A DNA stretch of 38,433 nt, taken from NCBI GenBank assembly GCA_913050055.1, contig CAJXAT010000009.1, positions 1 through 38,433 of the forward strand. Direction: 5' to 3'. This stretch comes from an uncultured Flammeovirgaceae bacterium. Lineage in GTDB: Bacteria; Bacteroidota; Bacteroidia; Cytophagales; Cyclobacteriaceae. Below the pieces are notes generated by a model. The model did not search any database, was not told the origin of the DNA, and was given only the letters and a program-made list of their open reading frames with translations. Below are positions 34,286-38,433 of the stretch, piece by piece. Within the stretch, counting starts at the first letter, position 1. Each line of letters starts with the position of its first letter. The position numbers were made by a program, and so were the translations under genes.

Positions 34286-35195
34286 TGATTTCAAATATAC
34301 GACCTTCTAAGGCCAAGTGGGCATTTTCAAATTCAGTTTGCACTTCTTTTAATAAAGGGCTCAAATCTTTGTACCGTGTAGAAAAATGTCCTATCGTAAG
34401 CTTACCAACTCTTGCTGCGTTTGCGATACGTCCTGCTTGCGTGGTGGTAGTATGAAAGGTCAGATGCGCACGCTCTTTCATTTCATCCATAAAGGTAGCC
34501 TCATGATAAAGTAAATCAACTCCTTTAATCCATTTGATAAGTTCTTCATCGTATTTTGTATCTGAACAGAAAGCATATGAATGATGCTTTCTTGGGGGAA
34601 GCGTGAATTCTTCATTCGAATACTTTGTCCTGCCATCTTCATGAAGCACATCAATGCCTGATTTGAGTTGTTTGATTTCTAAAGGGTTTAGCTTCTCTGT
34701 TAGATAATCATCCTTAATTCTTCTTAAATTAGGTTTTTCTTCAAACAAAAATCCGGCACAAGGAATGGAATGCTTCAGTGGAATACTCTTGATGGTAAGT
34801 TTCGGTAGATCTACTAGGAGTTCTTGAATCCCTTGTTTCCATTCAGTGAGTTCAATCGGGAAGTTGAATACCGTTCTTGAATGTTTGAGTTGAATTGTGA
34901 TCATTTCTGAAAGCCCGGGTGGACCAATCAAGGTCAATTCTTGTTTACGTCCATAGAGCTGCATCGTGGAGAGAAGTCCAAGTAATCCGAAACAGTGATC
35001 ACCATGAAGATGGCTGATCAAGATGTGATTGATCCTGGAGAGTTTTACATTATATTTTTTAGCTTGTAGCTGGGTACCCTCGCCACAATCAACCATGAAA
35101 TGTTTATGATCGACTTCAACGACCTGAGAGGTATGATGCCGGTTGTAAGCAAAAGAAGCTGCATTAGATCCTAATATTTTGACTGAAATACTCAA
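34278..35195 (-). CDS. rnz: Ribonuclease Z
   Basis: The metallo-beta-lactamase-fold endonuclease that trims the 3' end of tRNA precursors. It has 305 residues. The zinc motif is SHLHGDH (61-67: H62, H64, D66, H67), and further ligands are seen in the C-terminal stretch (YHEATF, then GHFSTRY). The N-terminus MSISVKILGS and VDCGEGTQLQ (35-44) match the family start. The start codon is TTG, exactly next to the TAA stop of the STAS gene; no ATG is nearby, and the match to the family N-terminus supports TTG. Confidence 0.93.
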   Translation of the reverse strand: MSISVKILGSNAASFAYNRHHTSQVVEVDHKHFMVDCGEGTQLQAKKYNVKLSRINHILISHLHGDHCFGLLGLLSTMQLYGRKQELTLIGPPGLSEMITIQLKHSRTVFNFPIELTEWKQGIQELLVDLPKLTIKSIPLKHSIPCAGFLFEEKPNLRRIKDDYLTEKLNPLEIKQLKSGIDVLHEDGRTKYSNEEFTLPPRKHHSYAFCSDTKYDEELIKWIKGVDLLYHEATFMDEMKERAHLTFHTTTTQAGRIANAARVGKLTIGHFSTRYKDLSPLLKEVQTEFENAHLALEGRIFEINE

Positions 35196-35567
35196 TTAAC
35201 CTTCTTTTTTGATCATGTTTTCAAGATCTGTCAGCATGACAGACTCTATGGCTTCTTCCAAAGTAGGGACGAAGTCTAGTGCGTGGGCGGATGGGTTGGT
35301 TTTGATTAATTTTTCTAGTTCTCGAGGGATCTCACAAATGATAAAAGAACCTAATTCTTTAAAGGTATTATGACCCAAGATGAGCATAGTTAAACCAGAG
35401 GCATCAAAGTGAGTCATGTGGTTCATATCTAGAATGACATGATTTATTTTTTTCAATTGAATTGCTTTGAATAGCTTTTTAAAATGGGAGTAATGGCTTT
35501 CACTGGTCTGGGATTCTAGTATTTCTATAAGTATATAATTTTCTTGCTCAGTAATTTGGTATTTCAT
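35196..35567 (-). CDS. STAS-domain protein (anti-sigma factor antagonist-like)
   Basis: A 123-residue single-domain STAS protein if begun at the ATG at 35567, which overlaps the purC stop in an ATGA; a start five codons further up is also in frame. The phosphorylation loop reads [11 protein letters not shown], with the serine of the DxSG motif (SpoIIAA S58 equivalent) kept. In partner-switching systems this serine is phosphorylated by an anti-sigma kinase. No kinase or phosphatase is in the window. It lies between purC and rnz, directly abutting rnz. Confidence 0.85.
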   Translation of the reverse strand: MKYQITEQENYILIEILESQTSESHYSHFKKLFKAIQLKKINHVILDMNHMTHFDASGLTMLILGHNTFKELGSFIICEIPRELEKLIKTNPSAHALDFVPTLEEAIESVMLTDLENMIKKEG

Positions 35568-36496
35568 GACGTTTTGATCCAATTTAAAACATTTTGTTCA
35601 ATCCGTTTGAGCATCTCATTCTGTGTTGATCGAATGAATTTTACTCCCGTTATTTTTTCATATAGTTCAATATATCTTTCGGATATGGTTTGAACAAATT
35701 CAGCGCTGATAAGAGGTATTTTTTGTCCCTCTAAACCTTGGAAACCATGCTCTATAAGCCATTCTCTGACGAATTCTTTAGACAACTGTCTTTGTGCGAT
35801 GTTTTTTTCTTGGTGTCTTAGATAAGAATCTAAATAAAAATATCTCGAAGAATCAGGGGTATGAATTTCATCAATCAGCGTGATTTCATCCTTGAATAGA
35901 CCAAATTCATATTTGGTATCGACTAAGATGAGACCTTGTTTTTCCGCCAATTCGGTTCCCCGCTGAAAAAGCGCCCTTGTATAAGACTCCAATTGCTCAT
36001 ATTGGGCAAGTGAGATAAGCTGTTGCGCTATGATATCCTGTTTTGAGATATCTTCATCGTGGCCTATTGCTGCTTTGGTGGTGGGGGTAATGATGGGTTC
36101 TGGTAATCGATCATTCTCTTTAAGTCCATCTGGTAATGGCACTCCACAAAGGGTTCGTTTCCCTGCTTTATAGGTTCTCCAGGCGTGACCTGCTAAATAT
36201 CCTCGAATGACCATTTCTACGGGAAAAGGTTCACATTTTTTACCGATACTTACATTAGGATCTGGAATGGCTAAAATCCAATTGGGGACGATGTCTTCGG
36301 TTGCTTTTAGAAAATGTGCAGCAATTTGATTGAGTACTTGTCCTTTAAAAGGGATGGATTTTGGTAAGACTACATCAAAAGTGGAAAGTCGATTGCTGGC
36401 CACCATGATCAATTTATCATCAAAAAAGTAGACATCTCTTACCTTACCTTTATAGTGACCCGTTTGATTGGGAAATTTGAACTGAGTGTTTTGCAT
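35564..36496 (-). CDS. purC: SAICAR synthetase
   Basis: Joins CAIR and aspartate with ATP to SAICAR in purine synthesis. With ATG 36496 the protein has 310 residues, the longer yeast ADE1-like type rather than the 240-residue E. coli type. Motifs are [12 protein letters not shown] near the start, [10 protein letters not shown], then the signatures [11 protein letters not shown] and LVDTKYEFG. The in-frame TTG at 36517 lies inside the probable -7 promoter box and is rejected. Its stop overlaps the STAS start (ATGA), beginning a four-gene minus-strand run: purC, STAS, rnz, yhhQ. Confidence 0.95.
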   Translation of the reverse strand: MQNTQFKFPNQTGHYKGKVRDVYFFDDKLIMVASNRLSTFDVVLPKSIPFKGQVLNQIAAHFLKATEDIVPNWILAIPDPNVSIGKKCEPFPVEMVIRGYLAGHAWRTYKAGKRTLCGVPLPDGLKENDRLPEPIITPTTKAAIGHDEDISKQDIIAQQLISLAQYEQLESYTRALFQRGTELAEKQGLILVDTKYEFGLFKDEITLIDEIHTPDSSRYFYLDSYLRHQEKNIAQRQLSKEFVREWLIEHGFQGLEGQKIPLISAEFVQTISERYIELYEKITGVKFIRSTQNEMLKRIEQNVLNWIKTS

Positions 36497-36514
36497 ACCA
36501 GCATTAATGAAAAA

Positions 36515-36522
36515 CAAATATA
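36515..36522 (-). promoter_or_regulatory. -7 promoter element for the purC operon
   Basis: Read on the minus strand this is TATATTTG, an exact match to TAnnTTTG. It lies 18 bases before the purC ATG. A TTTG further up (36538-36541) is only 15 bases away, short for a -33 box, so only the -7 element is claimed. Confidence 0.45.
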
Positions 36523-36549
36523 AGGATTTAGCTACTGCAAAAGTGAATA

Positions 36550-37869
36550 TTAGGGTCGATTAATATCCTCTTTCGATACGATGATGCCTTTCCGATAGGT
36601 TTCTTTTAAAATAGGCCGACCCTTTGAGTTGTAATAGATCCAATCATTGGTCCGTCGTCCACGATAATAATAACCTTCATATTGTTTGTTGCCGTTTTCA
36701 AAAAAGTGAATGAACGGCCCCTCGAGTTCATTGAATTTATAGGTAGCGTATTCTTTTGGTTTTCCATGCGTGTAAAACGATTTCCATTGACCTGACTTTA
36801 CACCAAAAACATATTTTTTCGAACTTAGGGTATCAAGATCATTCAGGGTCAATTCGATACCGTTGATCTTCCCATGTTCATAAGGTATTAACTTGTAGAG
36901 TTTATTTTTTTTGGTATAATATTTCCATACTCCGTGGGGGGCTTGATCTTTGAATTTTTTCTCTGACGCTAGCACCCCATTATTGTGGTATTCTAAAATT
37001 TCACCATTCTTTCCGCTATTGCTAAATTTAGATACTTTAATTATTACGCCTTTTTTATTGTACTCGGTATTATTTCCAATTAAAAAACCTCTATTATATT
37101 TAAGTTTGGCCTTTAAAGAGCCGTCGGTATGGTATCCAAAATAATCTCCTTGAAGTTGACCATCTTGATAATTGCCGAGTGAGGAAAGTACTCCGTTGGT
37201 ATGGTATTTTTTAATATATCCAGATCGTTTACCCCGATCATTAAACAACTCTAATTCAAGATTTCCATTGGGATAAAAGGTTTTATAAAGGCCGTTTAAA
37301 AGGCCATTTTCATAGGTTGCCTCAAGCATAATAGTTCCGGACTCATAGTATTGCTTGACAAGACCATTGGGTTTACCTGAGGCATAAATAATATCTTCTT
37401 TTTTATTGCCGTTAGTATGATAGGTAGTGACCAGACCGTCGGGTTTTCCTTTTTTGAATTCAGAACTTCCTTTAACGCGCCCGCTGGGATGGTATAGTTT
37501 TACCGCTCCCAAAAGGCTATCTTGTCTGAAAACAGCTTCTTGGATCAAAACACCATCTGAGTTGTAAATCAGTGTTACTCCTTCTTTTGCTCCTTTTTCA
37601 TAATTACTGGTCCGTTGAATGGTCCCGTTGGGATAGTAATTGATGAAGGTACCTGCTCTTAAATTATCATCATAGCCGCCTTCAATGATTAAATGGCCAT
37701 CCGAATTATACTTTTTATAGGGTCCTTGAAGAATGACAGTATCTTTCCATACGATATGATAAGCCTCATTGATCAGTGTTCTAGTCTCATCATAATAAGT
37801 TTTTATTTCTTGTTGACCCCAACAAAGTTGACTCATAAATAAGTAGCAAAGCATCAACAAAGATCTCAT
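36550..37869 (-). CDS. Exported MORN_2-repeat protein (YwqK antitoxin-like repeats)
   Basis: A 439-residue protein with a compact signal peptide (about 1-19, ending CWGQ) if begun at ATG 37869; an upstream ATG at 37920 adds 17 residues. The rest is roughly 15 repeats of about 23 residues of the form G.YxxYxxNGxLxxExxYxxGxxxG, for example [20 protein letters not shown]. Such MORN_2 repeats are labelled 'toxin-antitoxin system YwqK family antitoxin' in databases, but here there is no toxin partner and the protein is exported, so an antitoxin role is unlikely. Probably a beta-rod periplasmic or surface protein. Confidence 0.82.
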   Translation of the reverse strand: MRSLLMLCYLFMSQLCWGQQEIKTYYDETRTLINEAYHIVWKDTVILQGPYKKYNSDGHLIIEGGYDDNLRAGTFINYYPNGTIQRTSNYEKGAKEGVTLIYNSDGVLIQEAVFRQDSLLGAVKLYHPSGRVKGSSEFKKGKPDGLVTTYHTNGNKKEDIIYASGKPNGLVKQYYESGTIMLEATYENGLLNGLYKTFYPNGNLELELFNDRGKRSGYIKKYHTNGVLSSLGNYQDGQLQGDYFGYHTDGSLKAKLKYNRGFLIGNNTEYNKKGVIIKVSKFSNSGKNGEILEYHNNGVLASEKKFKDQAPHGVWKYYTKKNKLYKLIPYEHGKINGIELTLNDLDTLSSKKYVFGVKSGQWKSFYTHGKPKEYATYKFNELEGPFIHFFENGNKQYEGYYYRGRRTNDWIYYNSKGRPILKETYRKGIIVSKEDINRP

Positions 37870-38015
37870 GAAGATTTTGGAGAAGATGAGGGTATATGAT
37901 ATTTTTTTCTTAGATAACATTAAGAATGAGACCGCGCTGGACAGCTGTATTTCTGCTATTAGTAGATAGAATTAACATAAAGATGAGGACGCTTTTATTT
38001 CAAATTCGATAAAAA

Positions 38016-38433
38016 TCACCAATCAGGTTTTCCTTTGTCTTGCTTTTCTGTTGCTTTCCTTTTTTGCTGCTGAATATATTGAATTTCTCCATTACGCATG
38101 GCTTCAAGGATCATTTTGGCTTTTTCAGGACTGATATTCATTTCAGCTAATTTTTCTTGAGTGCTCTTATCTGCTTCTTCATCAGCGGGATCTTCTGATG
38201 GAGATTCGTTTTGATTCTCTTCTTCACTCGAATCATCTTTTTGATTTTGCTCCTGCTCATCACCTTCCTGCTCTTTTTGCTCTTCATTTTCTGAATCGCT
38301 TTCTTGATTCTGATCTTTTTGATCTTCCTGATCTTTTTGATCTTCCTGATCTTTTTGATCTTCCTGATCTTCTTTGTTTTCCTGATCTTTTTGATCTTCC
38401 TGATCTTCTTTGTTTTCCTGATCTTTTTGATCT
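38016..38433 (-). CDS. C-terminal part of a BatC-like acidic repeat protein (cut by window edge)
   Basis: Only the last 138 codons are in the window, so no start is visible. The part begins with tandem DQKDQE and DQENKEDQE repeats, continues with an acidic Glu/Gln/Asp/Ser linker, and ends in the conserved-looking tail ISPEKAKMILEAMRNGEIQY. A Gln/Asp/Glu-rich stretch followed by this tail is typical of TPR-containing BatC proteins of the Bacteroidota aerotolerance (bat) operon, in which the TPR part lies N-terminal, outside the window. The family call is an inference from the tail and composition. A 95-base gap separates it from the MORN gene. Confidence 0.6.
   Translation of the reverse strand, partial: DQKDQENKEDQEDQKDQENKEDQEDQKDQEDQKDQEDQKDQNQESDSENEEQKEQEGDEQEQNQKDDSSEEENQNESPSEDPADEEADKSTQEKLAEMNISPEKAKMILEAMRNGEIQYIQQQKRKATEKQDKGKPDW
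38312..38433 (-). repeat. In-frame tandem repeat, 18-bp and 36-bp units
   Basis: On the plus strand, units built from GATCTTTTT and GATCTTCCT alternate, encoding DQK and DQE on the minus strand. Simple 18-bp units (DQKDQE) come first at the low-coordinate side, then higher-order units with an inserted NKE codon block. The array runs past the window edge. All units are multiples of three, so copy-number change would keep frame. Confidence 0.85.

Noticed and set aside
36550-37869. Toxin-antitoxin locus based on YwqK-type repeats
   Set aside because: No toxin partner, and a signal peptide makes a cytoplasmic antitoxin role unlikely.
38312-38433. CRISPR array
   Set aside because: Units are contiguous, in frame and coding with no unique spacers; it is a coding minisatellite.

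Overview
The window reads as chromosomal DNA of a Bacteroidota, most likely a Cytophagales-like gliding or marine bacterium. The signs are an AT-rich genome, a SusC/SusD pair with an ECF sigma factor and a FecR anti-sigma, the gliding genes gldA-gldF-gldG, lipoproteins with short signal peptides, TAnnTTTG-type promoter elements and very few Shine-Dalgarno sequences. I saw no phage, insertion sequence, CRISPR array, tRNA or rRNA.

Region 1 (1-6938, + strand) is a dense amino-acid block: trpB, trpA, a pterin-dependent phenylalanine 4-hydroxylase, then hisH, hisA, hisF and hisIE. A flavoprotein of the dihydrolipoamide dehydrogenase fold that has lost both redox cysteines closes the block. Several neighbours overlap or nearly abut, so co-transcription is likely. 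hisG, hisD, hisC and hisB are not in the window.

Region 2 (6987-11067) holds an iodotyrosine-deiodinase-like nitroreductase and an M49-like metallopeptidase lipoprotein on the minus strand. An M28 PA-domain aminopeptidase lipoprotein diverges from them.

Region 3 (11126-21762) is a nutrient-uptake locus with its own cell-surface signalling: ECF sigma factor, FecR anti-sigma, SusC with an N-terminal STN signalling domain, SusD, a strong terminator, then a large FG-GAP/VCBS-ASPIC lipoprotein. No glycoside hydrolase is present, so the substrate cannot be named. A 428-base gap follows, then a protein with two SGNH hydrolase domains and a convergent YfcE-like phosphoesterase.

Region 4 (24652-31329, +) is gldA-gldF-gldG-DUF4340, followed by envelope proteins: a thioredoxin-fold protein, a DUF2807 protein and a TPR lipoprotein. 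Region 5 (31330-33458) is a structured intergenic stretch, a CoA-type NUDIX hydrolase and a DUF819 membrane protein. Region 6 (minus strand, 33491-38433) is purC, a STAS-domain protein, RNase Z and a queuosine-precursor transporter in one overlapping run, preceded by a MORN-repeat exported protein. The window ends inside the C-terminus of a BatC-like acidic repeat protein.

No single new system is proven. The best leads are the cysteine-less dehydrogenase after hisIE, the phenylalanine hydroxylase between trp and his genes with an altered metal-site loop, the deiodinase homologue with its zwitterion-binding triad intact, an apparently leaderless GTG-start sigma factor, and the tandem SGNH protein with an altered second block I.
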